DNA of 64,000 bases. Source: Hyphomicrobiales bacterium. GTDB lineage: Bacteria > Pseudomonadota > Alphaproteobacteria > Rhizobiales > Rhizobiaceae. A model generated the notes under the pieces. It did not search any database. It had not been told where the DNA came from and worked only from the letters and a program-made list of their open reading frames with translations. Location of the stretch: NCBI GenBank assembly GCA_900489925.1, contig UEHQ01000002.1, forward strand, positions 418,207 to 482,206, read 5' to 3'. Positions 34,827 through 44,219 of this stretch are shown in pieces (within the stretch, counting starts at the first letter, position 1; each line of letters starts with the position of its first letter). The translations under genes were made by a program, and so were the position numbers.

Positions 34827-35761
34827 CAGGACAGCCTCGTGCCAGCCGGCAGCGGCGTGCCACGCAGGAAATCGCCCGCCGGCAACGGCTTGCCGCCGGC
34901 CTTCTGCAGCTTCGTCAGCCGAACGGCGCCCGAGCCGCAGGCGACCACGAGATCCTCCGTCAGCAATTCGCCGGAAACACCGGACCCTTCCGCCCGCTCG
35001 GAACCGAGAACCTTCACGCGCTCCGGCTTGCCACCGATGGCCACCTCGAACCAGGCGCCGGGGAATGGGGCCAGTGCGCGGATATGATTGTGAACCACGG
35101 CCGCACCCCTGGAAAAATCGATACGCGTCTCGCCCTTGTCGATCTTGGCTGCGTAGAGCGCGCCTACGTCCGGCTGGGGCGTCAGCGTGAGAGTGCCCAT
35201 TTCGAGCTCGACCATCGCCTCGGCCATGGCCTTGGCGCCGGTGTGCATCAGCTTGTCGTGCAGCTCGCCGCCCGTCATGTTGGGACCGATCTCGACTTCG
35301 CGCGTCAGCGCGACGGCGCCCGTATCCAGCCCCTTGTCCATCTTCATGACCATCATGCCGCTCTTGTCATCGCCTGCCATGATCGCCCGCTGGATGGGCG
35401 CGGCGCCGCGCCAACGCGGCAGCAGCGAGGCATGACCGTTGTAGCAGCCGTAACGGGTGCCGTTCAGGACTGCTTCGGGCAGGAGTAGACCGTAGGCAAC
35501 GACGACGGCGACATCGGCCTTGTGCGCGGCAAAACGCTCGCGTTCTTCCGGATCCTTGAAGTTGACCGGGGTGAAGACAGGAATGCCCATCAGCTCGGCG
35601 GCCTGATGCACCGGCGACTTCTGCAGATCCAGCCCTCGACGGCCGCCCGGGCGGGGTGGCTGGGTATAGACCGCCAGGATCGTGTGGCCGGCGTCTGCGA
35701 GCATGCGCAGCGTCGGAACGGAGAACTCGGGCGTGCCCATGAAGATGATGCGAAGAGACAT
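34826..35761 (-). CDS. fmt: Methionyl-tRNA formyltransferase
   Basis: A 311-residue enzyme that formylates initiator Met-tRNA using 10-formyl-tetrahydrofolate. The N-terminal Rossmann domain begins [18 protein letters not shown] and contains the hallmark [20 protein letters not shown]; the C-terminal OB-like domain follows from about residue 205. The ATG at 35761 is preferred to an upstream in-frame codon. In many bacteria def precedes fmt directly; here a toxin-antitoxin pair separates them. Confidence 0.97.
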   Translation of the reverse strand: MSLRIIFMGTPEFSVPTLRMLADAGHTILAVYTQPPRPGGRRGLDLQKSPVHQAAELMGIPVFTPVNFKDPEERERFAAHKADVAVVVAYGLLLPEAVLNGTRYGCYNGHASLLPRWRGAAPIQRAIMAGDDKSGMMVMKMDKGLDTGAVALTREVEIGPNMTGGELHDKLMHTGAKAMAEAMVELEMGTLTLTPQPDVGALYAAKIDKGETRIDFSRGAAVVHNHIRALAPFPGAWFEVAIGGKPERVKVLGSERAEGSGVSGELLTEDLVVACGSGAVRLTKLQKAGGKPLPAGDFLRGTPLPAGTRLS

Positions 35762-35801
35762 TGTATGCCGCCAATTCCTGGCTCGAGGCCAACCTTGAAG
35801 A

Positions 35802-36221
35802 TCAGCCGCCTTCAAACGGGTTTACGAGCTTGAGATCAAGCCCTTCGAAGTCTTTTGTGTTGCGCGTGGCAAGCGTGGCGCCATGCGCGAGGCAGATCGC
35901 GGCGATCATGGCGTCCTGCACCGAGATCGGCCGCCCGACGGATTCGCGGCGGGCGAGGAGTTTGCCTGTTTCAATTATCGCATACCGGTCGCATGCAAGT
36001 ATCCGACCGCTATAGGCGAGCAACAGCCTGTCGAGGGACTCATAATAGCGGCGGGATTTGTCACGAAGCCAAACGCGTTCAGCTCCGTAGGATTGCTCCA
36101 TCAGCACCGTATCACAGAGATAGAGCCGGTCTTCGGCCTGGACGGCCGCCCATGCGAGCACACGTGGATTGCATCCCGGCTTCATGATTTCCGAAATCAC
36201 GTTGGTGTCGAGAACGATCAA
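35802..36221 (-). CDS. PIN-domain toxin (FitB/VapC type)
   Basis: A 139-residue PIN nuclease. It begins [16 protein letters not shown], with the first acidic residue in LDTN and the FitB-like VISE. Further acidic positions are in the [12 protein letters not shown] segment, [12 protein letters not shown] and [10 protein letters not shown], so the Mg-binding quartet is complete and the enzyme looks active. It probably cleaves RNA when free of its antitoxin. It overlaps the antitoxin gene by four bases (ATGA). Codon use resembles the neighbours, giving no strong sign of very recent acquisition. It sits between fmt and def. Confidence 0.92.
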   Translation of the reverse strand: MIVLDTNVISEIMKPGCNPRVLAWAAVQAEDRLYLCDTVLMEQSYGAERVWLRDKSRRYYESLDRLLLAYSGRILACDRYAIIETGKLLARRESVGRPISVQDAMIAAICLAHGATLATRNTKDFEGLDLKLVNPFEGG

Positions 36222-36505
36222 TCGAAGCCCTCGAGCGGCCGGCCAAAATCCTTCTTCCGCTCGGCTTCGATGTCGTCCATGATCTTCGCGAATTCTTCGC
36301 GCTCGTCGTCGGTCAGTGGCGAAAATATCTCGCGAAATCCATCGAGCGCGGACCGCGCCGGCGCATCCGCGCCTGGCGTATCGAATATCGCTTTCTGCAA
36401 GAGGTTCTTCGCCTCGTCGGAAAGGCTGTTGCCGTTTTTCTCGGCGCGCAGCGCGATATCGCGCTTCATCGCGTCCGAGATGTTGCGGATCAGAAGATCA
36501 CCCAT
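36218..36505 (-). CDS. Antitoxin (FitA/VapB type, ribbon-helix-helix)
   Basis: A 95-residue antitoxin. The N-terminal ribbon-helix-helix is MGDLLIRNISDAMKRDIALRA followed by KNGNSLSDEAKNLLQKAI (FitA-like). The acidic C-terminal half (TDDEREEFAKIMDDIEAERKKDFG) is expected to wrap the toxin active site; it is longer than in classical FitA. The ATG at 36505 follows AGGAGG; an overlapping GTG two codons upstream sits inside that site. A perfect inverted repeat overlapping the -10 lies just upstream and is the likely autoregulatory operator. Confidence 0.9.
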   Translation of the reverse strand: MGDLLIRNISDAMKRDIALRAEKNGNSLSDEAKNLLQKAIFDTPGADAPARSALDGFREIFSPLTDDEREEFAKIMDDIEAERKKDFGRPLEGFD

Positions 36506-36519
36506 TGGCACCTCCTATT

Positions 36520-36536
36520 TGATATCACCGATATCA
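36520..36536 (-). promoter_or_regulatory. Toxin-antitoxin operator overlapping the -10 box
   Basis: TGATATC-ACC-GATATCA is a perfect 7-3-7 inverted repeat, 15 bases upstream of the antitoxin start. On the minus strand TATGAT (36533-36538) overlaps its promoter-distal arm and makes a plausible -10. Occupancy by the FitA-like protein would block transcription. Confidence 0.65.
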
Positions 36537-36569
36537 TAGAATGGCCGATGGGTGTTTTCAACCGGCCGC

Positions 36570-37088
36570 TCAGAGAGCCTTGGTGGACTTCGCCGCCTTG
36601 GTGAACTTCTTGATTACCATCTCTCGCTTGAGCCGCGAGATGTGGTCGATGAAGAGCACGCCGTTCAGGTGGTCGATCTCGTGCTGCAGGCAGGTGGCGA
36701 GCAGGCTATCGGCTTCGACCGTCTGTTCCTTGCCGTCGCGGTCGAGATACTTGACGGTCACCGTCGCTGGGCGCTCGACTTCGGCATAGTAGTCCGGGAT
36801 CGAGAGGCAACCCTCTTCGTAGACCGAGCGCTCGTCGGACGACTTGACGATCTCGGGATTGATGAAAACGAGCGGCTGCTTCTCTTCGCCTTCGCGCGCG
36901 ACATCGATAACCAGCATGCGGCGCGGCACGCCGATCTGGATCGCGGCAAGGCCGATGCCTGGGGCATCGTACATCGTCTCAAGCATGTCGTCGGCAAGAC
37001 GCTGGAGATCGCTGTCGACGCGTTCGATCGGCTTGGAAACCTGACGGAGCAGCGGGTCGGGAAGAATGATGAGTGGCTTGATGGTCAT
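36570..37088 (-). CDS. def: Peptide deformylase
   Basis: A 172-residue metallo-enzyme removing N-formyl groups from nascent proteins. The three diagnostic motifs are [10 protein letters not shown] (motif 1), EEGCLSIP (motif 2, Cys metal ligand) and QHEIDHLNG (motif 3, HExxH). The ATG at 37088 ([12 protein letters not shown]) is used; another ATG four codons upstream is possible. It functionally belongs with fmt, from which it is now separated by the toxin-antitoxin genes. Confidence 0.97.
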   Translation of the reverse strand: MTIKPLIILPDPLLRQVSKPIERVDSDLQRLADDMLETMYDAPGIGLAAIQIGVPRRMLVIDVAREGEEKQPLVFINPEIVKSSDERSVYEEGCLSIPDYYAEVERPATVTVKYLDRDGKEQTVEADSLLATCLQHEIDHLNGVLFIDHISRLKREMVIKKFTKAAKSTKAL

Positions 37089-37135
37089 GGCGTTCCCCAT
37101 AGCCCATCTTTTTGCCCGATGGAATTATCCGGAAG

Positions 37136-37167
37136 CAGGAGGCGGCGCTTTTTTGCGCCGCCTCCTG
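37136..37167. terminator. Long perfect hairpin between def and the globin chemoreceptor
   Basis: A 13-bp perfect stem CAGGAGGCGGCGC/GCGCCGCCTCCTG with a T6 loop (plus strand), 20 bases beyond the chemoreceptor stop. There is no T-tract after the stem on the minus strand, but its strength and position suggest termination or 3'-end protection of the chemoreceptor mRNA. Confidence 0.7.
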
Positions 37168-37186
37168 AATTTCACCGCATTTTATA

Positions 37187-38686
37187 TCAGGCGGCCCGGC
37201 GAGCGGGTGCCGATCCCATGCGCGCGCTGTCGCCGGTGCGGAAACGCTGCAGCAGACCGACGAGGCTTTCCACCTCGCTTCTCAGGCGGCGGGTTTCGGC
37301 GGAGGTGCGCTCGACCATGCCGGAGTTCTGCTGGGTGATCGTGTCCATGTTGCGAATGGCGACGCTGACTTCGTTGACACCGGTTGCCTGATCGCGAGCG
37401 GCAGCAGCGATATCGGCCACGAAGCTGTTGATGATATCGATGCGGGTGATCATGTCGTTCAGCGCCTCGCCAGTGCTGCTGACGATGTCGACGCCCTCGT
37501 TGACCTGGGTCGAGCTTTCCGAGATCAGGTTCTTGATCTCCTTGGCGGCATCGGCGGTGCGCTGCGCCAGCTGGCGAACTTCCTGCGCGACAACGGCAAA
37601 GCCCTTGCCAGCTTCCCCGGCGCGCGCTGCTTCGACGCCGGCATTCAGGGCCAGTAGATTGGTCTGGAAGGCGATTTCATCGATCACGCCGATGATCTTG
37701 GCGATCTCGGTCGAGGACTTTTCGATACCGGCCATCGCGGAGACGGCGCTGGTCACGAGTTCGCCTGAGTTCTTGGCCTTCTGCTGGGTCTCGCGCACGG
37801 CACCGGATGCCTTCTCGGCATTGGCGGCCGTCTGGCCGACGCTGACGGAGAGCTGCTGCAGGGCAGCCGAGCTTTGCTCGACACCGGCCGCCTGCTGCGC
37901 GGTGCGCAGCGCGAGATCGTCCGATCCCTTGGCAATCGCGTCGGTGCCCTGCAGGATTTCACCGGAGGTTGCCCGAACGGAGGAAAACGAGGTGCGCAAG
38001 GCAGCGACCGCGCGGTTGTAGTCGTCGGCCATGTCCTTGAAATTGCCTGGGAGATCGGACGGCAGCGTGGCCTCCAGATCACCGTTCGACAAAGCCTCGA
38101 GGCCGCGGCGAAGATGATTGAGCGCCAACGCCTGATCCGCTTCCGCCTTTGCGCGCTCTTCCTCGAGCTTCAGGCGCTTTTCTTCCAGCGTTTCGAGGTA
38201 GACCGAGATGGAATAGTCCATGTCGAGCATGGCGGCCTTGACGACGGCCGAGAGCTTTTCGGCAAGCACCTTGCCCTGCTGGCGCGCGAACATGGATGGC
38301 CACTGCTTTTCCATCAGGCCCTTGATGAGATCGCTCATCAGCAGGGCATAACCGCCGATATACCAGCGCGGCTCGAGGCCGATGCGGGCGTGCGTCTTGC
38401 CGACCGCCATAACGCCTTTGACATAGGCTTCATCGAAATTGCCGCCCGCGAGATTGGCCCAGTGATCCTCCTGACGCTTCTTGGCGTAATCCATGTGCTT
38501 CTTGTCGGAGAAGAAGCTGGCGACGGCCGGCGTTTTCGCCAGTTTGCCGTAGAACTTGTCGAGCGCGTCGCCGAGCAGTCCGGAGATCGTCGGGCGCATC
38601 TCGCGCAGCGATGCCCGGGCCCCATCATCCAGCTCGATGAAATCGAGGCGTTGCTTGAGGGCGTTGTCGGCTGGCTGGCTGCTCAT
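37187..38686 (-). CDS. Globin-coupled soluble chemoreceptor (HemAT-like)
   Basis: A 499-residue receptor without transmembrane segments. Residues of about 10-170 form a protoglobin domain; the proximal heme histidine is in [21 protein letters not shown] (His about residue 98, split here). A helical linker ([19 protein letters not shown]) leads to a HAMP-like piece and the MCP signalling hairpin with the conserved [13 protein letters not shown] tip. It should sense oxygen or another heme ligand in the cytoplasm and signal to CheA. Unlike the two other receptors in this window, it ends in PARRAA with no WEEF pentapeptide, so methylation would need help from other receptors. Confidence 0.92.
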   Translation of the reverse strand: MSSQPADNALKQRLDFIELDDGARASLREMRPTISGLLGDALDKFYGKLAKTPAVASFFSDKKHMDYAKKRQEDHWANLAGGNFDEAYVKGVMAVGKTHARIGLEPRWYIGGYALLMSDLIKGLMEKQWPSMFARQQGKVLAEKLSAVVKAAMLDMDYSISVYLETLEEKRLKLEEERAKAEADQALALNHLRRGLEALSNGDLEATLPSDLPGNFKDMADDYNRAVAALRTSFSSVRATSGEILQGTDAIAKGSDDLALRTAQQAAGVEQSSAALQQLSVSVGQTAANAEKASGAVRETQQKAKNSGELVTSAVSAMAGIEKSSTEIAKIIGVIDEIAFQTNLLALNAGVEAARAGEAGKGFAVVAQEVRQLAQRTADAAKEIKNLISESSTQVNEGVDIVSSTGEALNDMITRIDIINSFVADIAAAARDQATGVNEVSVAIRNMDTITQQNSGMVERTSAETRRLRSEVESLVGLLQRFRTGDSARMGSAPARRAA

Positions 38687-38881
38687 GATATCTCTGCTTT
38701 ATGATTGGTGCTGAAAGAGAAATTTGAGCAGAGCTTTTGCCGAATATAGTTTCGCAAACGTTAAATAAGCATCCGAATTGTCGACTAGTGGATTGCTTCG
38801 GCTCACGATTTTCATCATCGGCCTCGCGCAATGTTCACGTTTTGATCTAGCCAAGTCTCGCGAGTTTGCTATGCTGACGCC

Positions 38882-40105
38882 ATGAACGCTACCTCCGACT
38901 CGTTTTCAGCCCTCCTCTCAGAGATCAACCCTGCCATGCTGGCGCTGGCGGGCGGCGCAATTGCCGCCGTGATCGTGCTGATGCTCGTTTTCCTCATGCG
39001 CAGCAGCCAGTTGCGGCGGGAGCAGGCTGACGAAGCGAGCCAGCGCGCCATGGAGGCCGATGCCCGCATGGCCGAGCTCCTGAAGATCCAGGCCGAGATG
39101 CACGGCCGCATGTCGACGATGGCGGAGGTGTTCGGCTCTCGACAGGCTGAACTCAATCAGGCGATCAACCAGCGCCTGGACGGAATGTCGCAGCGAGTCA
39201 GCACAACGATCACCGAACAGACGAGGTCGACGCACGAGAACCTGCAGCGGCTGCAGGAGCGGCTGGCGGTTATCGATGCCGCGCAAAACAACATCCAGAC
39301 GCTGGCCAAGGACGTGGTCGGCCTGCAGGCCATCTTGTCGAACAAGCAGACGCGCGGCGCCTTCGGCCAGTCGCGCATGGAAACGATCGTCGCCGACGGC
39401 CTGCCGATGGGCGCCTATACCTTCCAGCACACGCTTTCCAATGGGTCACGCCCGGACTGCACCATTCGCATGCCGAATGGCGCGCCGCCTCTGGTCATCG
39501 ATGCGAAATTCCCGCTGGAGGCATGGAATGCCATTCGCGACGCCGGCGGTCCCGACCTGGCAAAGGTTGCCGCGCAGCAGTTCCGCCGCGACATGGAAAC
39601 GCATATCCGCGATATCTCGGAGAAATACCTGATCCAGGGCGAGACGCAGGACACGGCATTCATGTTTGTCCCGTCGGAATCGATCTTCGCCGAAATTCAC
39701 GAAAACTTCGAAGCGATCGTGCAGAAGGCGCACCGTGCGCGCATCGTCATCGTCTCGCCATCGCTGTTGATGCTGTCGATCCAGGTCATACAGGCGGTGC
39801 TGAAGGATCAGCGCATGCGGGCGCAGGCGCATGTGATCCAGGGTGAAGTTGCCAATCTGATGGACGATCTGGGCCGGCTCGATGAGCGGGTGCGCAAGCT
39901 GCAGGGCCATTTCGCCATGGCGCAGAAGGATGTCGACATGATCGTCACTTCGGCCGATAAGCTCAACAAGCGCGGCGCCAAGATCGAGGCGCTGGAATTC
40001 GAGGGCGGCGACGGCGGCAAACCCGATCGAGACAGCGATACGGCGACGAAATCCGTCGAAAGCCGCACCGGGCTCCTCAAGCTCAGGGTAGTTGACGACG
40101 AGTAA
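38882..40105 (+). CDS. rmuC: DNA recombination protein RmuC
   Basis: A 407-residue protein with an N-terminal membrane anchor (about residues 19-39, AGGAIAAVIVLMLVFLM), a long coiled coil (about 45-155) and the RmuC nuclease-like domain (about 165-350; VIDAKFPLEAW is the PD-(D/E)xK-type block). RmuC is linked to suppression of inversion at short repeats, and relatives act with nucleases on DNA; the biochemical activity is not settled. It is divergent from the globin receptor and is followed by rbsK 49 bases later. Confidence 0.93.
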   Translation: MNATSDSFSALLSEINPAMLALAGGAIAAVIVLMLVFLMRSSQLRREQADEASQRAMEADARMAELLKIQAEMHGRMSTMAEVFGSRQAELNQAINQRLDGMSQRVSTTITEQTRSTHENLQRLQERLAVIDAAQNNIQTLAKDVVGLQAILSNKQTRGAFGQSRMETIVADGLPMGAYTFQHTLSNGSRPDCTIRMPNGAPPLVIDAKFPLEAWNAIRDAGGPDLAKVAAQQFRRDMETHIRDISEKYLIQGETQDTAFMFVPSESIFAEIHENFEAIVQKAHRARIVIVSPSLLMLSIQVIQAVLKDQRMRAQAHVIQGEVANLMDDLGRLDERVRKLQGHFAMAQKDVDMIVTSADKLNKRGAKIEALEFEGGDGGKPDRDSDTATKSVESRTGLLKLRVVDDE

Positions 40106-40154
40106 GCGCTTCGGGCAGTGTCGCCGCCAAAGAAGCATCGGACGGGACACCTTC

Positions 40155-41054
40155 ATGATCACAGTTTTCGGCTCCATCAACATGGACCTCATTGCCACCA
40201 CCGAACGGCTGCCGAAGCCCGGCGAGACGGTCGCGGGAAATGGCTTTTCGACAGCCGCAGGCGGCAAGGGCGCCAACCAGGCGCTCGCCGCTCGTCGCGC
40301 GGGATGCAGTGTCCGGATGGCCGGCGCGGTCGGCAAGGACAGCTTCGCCGTCCCGGCGCTCGCGCTGTTGAAGGATGCCGGCACTGAGCTTGAAACCGTC
40401 AAGACGGTCGATGAGCCCACGGGAACGGCACTGATCCTCGTCGGCGGCGACGGCGAGAACATGATCGCGGTGGTACCGGGCGCGAACGGTACCGTCACAG
40501 CTGACGACGCCGAACGGGCTGTCGGCGCGATGAGCGACGGCGATATCCTGATGCTGCAGCTGGAGGTTCCGGTTGCCGCGGTCGAACGGGCGCTCGCTGC
40601 GGCCAGGGCGAAAGGCGTCCGCTCGGTTCTCAACCTCGCGCCGCTGATCGACGACGCGGCGCGTCTCGGTCGGCTCGCGGATATCGTCATCGCCAACGAG
40701 ACGGAGTTCGAACGACTGGCCGGCCAGGAGAACATGAGCGCGGACGAAAGAGAGGCCGCCCTCAAGCGCCTGAATGGCGAAACGGGCCAGACACTGATCG
40801 TCACGCTCGGCGCGGACGGCGTCATCGCCATCCGCGATGGTCACTTGTCGCGCGCCAAAGGCCTGAAAATCGAGCCGGTCGATACCGTCGGCGCCGGCGA
40901 TACCTTCTGCGGCTACTTTGCCGCGAGCCTGGACGAAGGACTAGGATTCGAGGCTGCACTCCGCCGGGCAGCGGTTGCCGGTTCGCTTGCCTGCCTCAAG
41001 CAGGGAGCTCAGCCGTCGATCCCGCTCACCGGCGATGTCGCAAAGGCACTCTAG
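40155..41054 (+). CDS. rbsK: Ribokinase (PfkB family)
   Basis: A 299-residue carbohydrate kinase. It starts MITVFGSINMDLIATTERLP, carries the sugar-binding AGGKGANQALAARRAG and ends with the anion-hole/catalytic motif DTVGAGDTFCGYFAA (catalytic Asp). Ribose is the most likely substrate. The ATG at 40155 is chosen over an in-frame upstream ATG at 40092, which overlaps rmuC. It is not next to a ribose transporter, but the frc importer in this window is known to accept ribose, so the two may cooperate; that is inference. Confidence 0.92.
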   Translation: MITVFGSINMDLIATTERLPKPGETVAGNGFSTAAGGKGANQALAARRAGCSVRMAGAVGKDSFAVPALALLKDAGTELETVKTVDEPTGTALILVGGDGENMIAVVPGANGTVTADDAERAVGAMSDGDILMLQLEVPVAAVERALAAARAKGVRSVLNLAPLIDDAARLGRLADIVIANETEFERLAGQENMSADEREAALKRLNGETGQTLIVTLGADGVIAIRDGHLSRAKGLKIEPVDTVGAGDTFCGYFAASLDEGLGFEAALRRAAVAGSLACLKQGAQPSIPLTGDVAKAL

Positions 41055-41137
41055 CGACTTCGGGCCTGCGACATTTTGGATGCCGCCTGCCAGTCGCCAC
41101 CGAAATTTGACGGCATTTCATTCAAATTTAAGAGATT

Positions 41138-41165
41138 TCTGGCGATCTTCCGATTGATCGCCAGA
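41138..41165. terminator. Hairpin between rbsK and the dCache chemoreceptor
   Basis: TCTGGCGATC (41138-41147) and GATCGCCAGA (41156-41165) form a perfect 10-bp stem with an 8-base loop. No T-tract follows on the plus strand. It lies 84 bases after rbsK and 110 bases before the next gene, so it could end the rbsK message or be a binding site. Confidence 0.45.
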
Positions 41166-41274
41166 CCTTCCTCCGAGGATCGGGCATTCGTAATGGCTGC
41201 CCCATGAAGGGGCCACGCCTTCGTGTCTGTGTCGATGAATGCATTATCCGACACATCCTTCCCCCGAGGAACCC

Positions 41275-43614
41275 ATGTTTATCTTTCGCATGAAATCGCT
41301 TGCGGCCAAACTTATCCTCATTACCGGCATTTCCATCGCATTCGTCCTCCTCGTTTCGAACTTTTTCCTGATCGGTGAGACGCGCAGCCGCGTTCAGACG
41401 CTCACGATTGATCAGGCCAACCTCGAGGCGAAGTCGATCGCGAATGAAGTTGCCTCCTCCGTCGGCGAACTCGCAGGAGCAGCCCGCTCGATGGCCGGCA
41501 CAATCAGCCGTGGCCAAGAAGGCAAGTATCTCGACCGCAAATCGGTCGTCGATATGCTCAAGGCAAACGTCGAGCACAACCAATTCGCATTCGGCAGCTG
41601 GTTTGCCGAGGAGCCGAACGCCTTCGACGGCCAGTCGCCCACGATGGCAGGCAAGGTCGATTTCGGCTCATCCAAGGATGGGACCTTCAACCCCTACTGG
41701 ACGAAGAAGAAGGATGGTGGCTTCACCTTCTCTACCTTCGATTCCGACTACAAGGCCGGCTGGTACGCGCTGGCTGCAGCAAGCAAGAAGGGCGCGCTGT
41801 CGCCGCCTTACGCCGAGACGACCACAGGCGAAAACACGGCCATGACCTCGATTGCCTACCCGGTCATGTCGGGTGGTAAGCTGATCGGCGTCAGCGGCGT
41901 CGACATCTCGCTCAAGTCGCTGCGCGACAAGCTCTCGACCCTGCATCCCTTCGGCACCGGTCGCGTGACGCTGCTTTCGCAGAGCGCCGACTGGATCGTC
42001 GCGCCGAAGCCTGAGCTGTCCATGAAGCCATACGACGGCGTCGGTCTCGATGCAGTCAAGAGCGCGTTGACCTCGCTGCAGCCTGCTGTCGTCAAGGACC
42101 TGACGTTCGACGGCTTCGAGCCCTTCGACCGCGTGGTCTATCCGTTCGCCCTGCCTGACGTAAACACCAGCTGGGTGATCCTCGTCGACGTACCGCACAG
42201 CGCCATCAACGCGCCCGTCCAAGACCAGACGCTGATGATGGTCATCGCCGGTATCCTCGTCCTGATCGCCGTCATGATCGCTCTCTATGCAGCGGTTCGT
42301 TCGTTCGTACAGCGTCCGCTCAGCGGCCTCGTCGCCAGCGTGAAGGCGCTCAGCGACGGTCGCTACGAACAGGCCGTCGCCGGCCAGGATCGTGCCGACG
42401 AAATCGGCTCCGTCGCCAAGGCGCTGGAAGGCTTCCGCTTCGCACTGGCCGATACACAGCGTCTCGAAGCCGAGGCCAACAGCCAGCGTGATGCCGCCGA
42501 AGCCGAACGCGGCCGTTCGGAGTCCGAACGCCAGCAGTCGGTCACGTTGCAGCGCCATATCGTCTCGATCGTCGGTGCGGGCCTGTCGGAGCTGTCCCAG
42601 GGCAACCTCGGCCACCGCATCACCGACGACTTCCCGGGCGAGTACGGCAAGCTGAAGCAGGACTTCAATGCCGCGCTCGAGAGCCTGGAAGAAACCATCA
42701 AGACGATGAACCTCAGCGTCGTGAACATCGGTTCCGGCACGAGCGAAATCAGCGGCAGCGCTTCCGATCTCGCCAAGCGCACCGAACAGCAGGCCGCCAG
42801 CTTGGAAGAAACCGCCGCCGCGCTCAACGAGCTCACGGCACAGGTCAACTCCAGCGCTGAGAACGCCCGCACGGCAGCCGACAACGTCAACCACGCCTGC
42901 GCCGACGCTGAAAAGTCCGGCGAAGTCGTCCGCAAGGCGATCGCCTCGATGCATGGCATCGAGCAGTCATCGACGGAAGTGTCGCGCATCATCGGCGTGA
43001 TCGACGAGATCGCCTTCCAGACGAACCTGCTGGCGCTCAACGCCGGCGTCGAAGCCGCGCGCGCCGGTGAAGCCGGCAAGGGCTTTGCCGTCGTCGCTCA
43101 GGAAGTCCGCGAACTGGCCCAGCGCTCCGCTAACGCCGCCAAGGAGATCAAGACGCTCATCAACACTTCGGCCGTCCAGGTCAAGGAAGGCGTCGACCTC
43201 GTCGGCCGCGCAGGCGATACGCTGCACAAGATCTCCGAGCAGGTGATGGGTATCAACAACCTGATCCGCGAGATTTCAGCATCGGCCAGCGAACAGGCGA
43301 TCGGCCTGAAGGAAGTCAACCAGGCCATGAACCAGATGGATCAGGTGACCCAGCAGAATGCGGCAATGGTCGAAGAGACGACCGCCGCCAGCGTGGCGCT
43401 GAACGACGAAGCCCAGACGCTGCAGCAGCTCGTCACACGCTTCCGCGTCGGCGGCTCCGGCAATGCCGCAGCCCTGCGCTCGACCGCGCAGCAGATGCGC
43501 GCACCGGCTGCGCCGGCATATCGCCCGGCCGCACCGACACCGGCGCCTCGCCGCGCCGTCGCACAATCGCGTGGCTCGGCAGCCCTTGCCCAGGACAGCT
43601 GGGAAGAGTTCTGA
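41275..43614 (+). CDS. dCache-type transmembrane chemoreceptor (McpU-like)
   Basis: A 779-residue receptor. TM1 (about 11-33) and TM2 (about 318-341) enclose a periplasmic dCache domain of about 285 residues. The distal pocket region reads SDYKAGWYALAAASKKGA, then PPYAETTTGE, AMTSIAYPV and GVSGVDISL, similar to amino-acid-sensing dCache domains such as S. meliloti McpU; the arginine normally two residues before WY is not present, so the ligand is uncertain. A HAMP domain and full MCP hairpin follow. It ends in DSWEEF, a CheR/CheB docking pentapeptide. The ATG at 41275 has GAGGA upstream; a longer frame from 41239 does not. Confidence 0.93.
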   Translation: MFIFRMKSLAAKLILITGISIAFVLLVSNFFLIGETRSRVQTLTIDQANLEAKSIANEVASSVGELAGAARSMAGTISRGQEGKYLDRKSVVDMLKANVEHNQFAFGSWFAEEPNAFDGQSPTMAGKVDFGSSKDGTFNPYWTKKKDGGFTFSTFDSDYKAGWYALAAASKKGALSPPYAETTTGENTAMTSIAYPVMSGGKLIGVSGVDISLKSLRDKLSTLHPFGTGRVTLLSQSADWIVAPKPELSMKPYDGVGLDAVKSALTSLQPAVVKDLTFDGFEPFDRVVYPFALPDVNTSWVILVDVPHSAINAPVQDQTLMMVIAGILVLIAVMIALYAAVRSFVQRPLSGLVASVKALSDGRYEQAVAGQDRADEIGSVAKALEGFRFALADTQRLEAEANSQRDAAEAERGRSESERQQSVTLQRHIVSIVGAGLSELSQGNLGHRITDDFPGEYGKLKQDFNAALESLEETIKTMNLSVVNIGSGTSEISGSASDLAKRTEQQAASLEETAAALNELTAQVNSSAENARTAADNVNHACADAEKSGEVVRKAIASMHGIEQSSTEVSRIIGVIDEIAFQTNLLALNAGVEAARAGEAGKGFAVVAQEVRELAQRSANAAKEIKTLINTSAVQVKEGVDLVGRAGDTLHKISEQVMGINNLIREISASASEQAIGLKEVNQAMNQMDQVTQQNAAMVEETTAASVALNDEAQTLQQLVTRFRVGGSGNAAALRSTAQQMRAPAAPAYRPAAPTPAPRRAVAQSRGSAALAQDSWEEF

Positions 43615-43640
43615 GCCAAGGCGCGGCCCTAAACGAAAAA

Positions 43641-43674
43641 AAAGAGGCGCCTGAGCAATCAGGCGCCTCTTTTT
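43641..43674. terminator. Bidirectional Rho-independent terminator
   Basis: A 14-bp stem AAAGAGGCGCCTGA/TCAGGCGCCTCTTT with loop GCAA, T-rich on the plus strand (TTTTTAATT) and equally T-rich on the minus strand. It ends both the dCache receptor gene and ptsN, which converge here. Confidence 0.95.
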
Positions 43675-43691
43675 AATTGGTTCTGTCGAAA

Positions 43692-44156
43692 TCAGGCCGC
43701 GTTCGAGGTCTGCTCTTCGTTCAGGAATGCATAGATCGCCGAAGCCGAATCCGTCGCGCGCAGCTTGGCGACGAGGTCGTGATCACGCAGCACGCGGGCG
43801 ATGCGCGACAGAGCCTTGAGGTGGTCCGCACCGGCACCTTCAGGCGCCAGGAGCAGAAACACGAGATCGACCGGCTGATCGTCCAGCGCTTCGAAATCGA
43901 CCGGCTGGTCGAGGCGCGCAAAGATGCCGACGATGGAATGGATGCTTGCGAGCTTGCCGTGGGGAATGGCGATGCCGTTGCCTACGCCGGTGGAACCAAG
44001 GCGCTCACGTTGCAGAACGACGTCGAAAATTTCCCGCTCGGACAGCCCGGTGACCTTGGACGCCTTGGACGCCAATTCCTGGAGGAGCTGTTTCTTGGAA
44101 CTTACCCTGAGGGCGGGAATGATCGCATTTTGCTGCAGCAAATCTGCCAATGCCAT
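43692..44156 (-). CDS. ptsN: Nitrogen PTS protein EIIA-Ntr
   Basis: A 154-residue EIIA domain of the PTS-Ntr phosphorelay. The phosphorylated histidine is in GNGIAIPHGKL, with the family GSTGVGNG before it and DLVFLLLAPEGAGADHLKALSRIAR after. It receives phosphate from NPr and modulates potassium transport, nitrogen and carbon responses. The ATG at 44156 (MALADLLQQNAI) has GGAAGAAG upstream; the ATG seven codons further up is less likely. It follows hpf by 63 bases in the rpoN-hpf-ptsN order that is widespread in proteobacteria. Confidence 0.96.
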   Translation of the reverse strand: MALADLLQQNAIIPALRVSSKKQLLQELASKASKVTGLSEREIFDVVLQRERLGSTGVGNGIAIPHGKLASIHSIVGIFARLDQPVDFEALDDQPVDLVFLLLAPEGAGADHLKALSRIARVLRDHDLVAKLRATDSASAIYAFLNEEQTSNAA

Positions 44157-44219
44157 TTCTTCTTCCTTCTGCGCCAAGACTTGGAGGAGCGGCGGGTTCC
44201 GCCGCTCCTCGCTCTCATC

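Noticed and set aside
41668..42954. 428-codon minus-strand frame opposite the dCache chemoreceptor
   Set aside because: Antisense shadow of a clear chemoreceptor; no motif.
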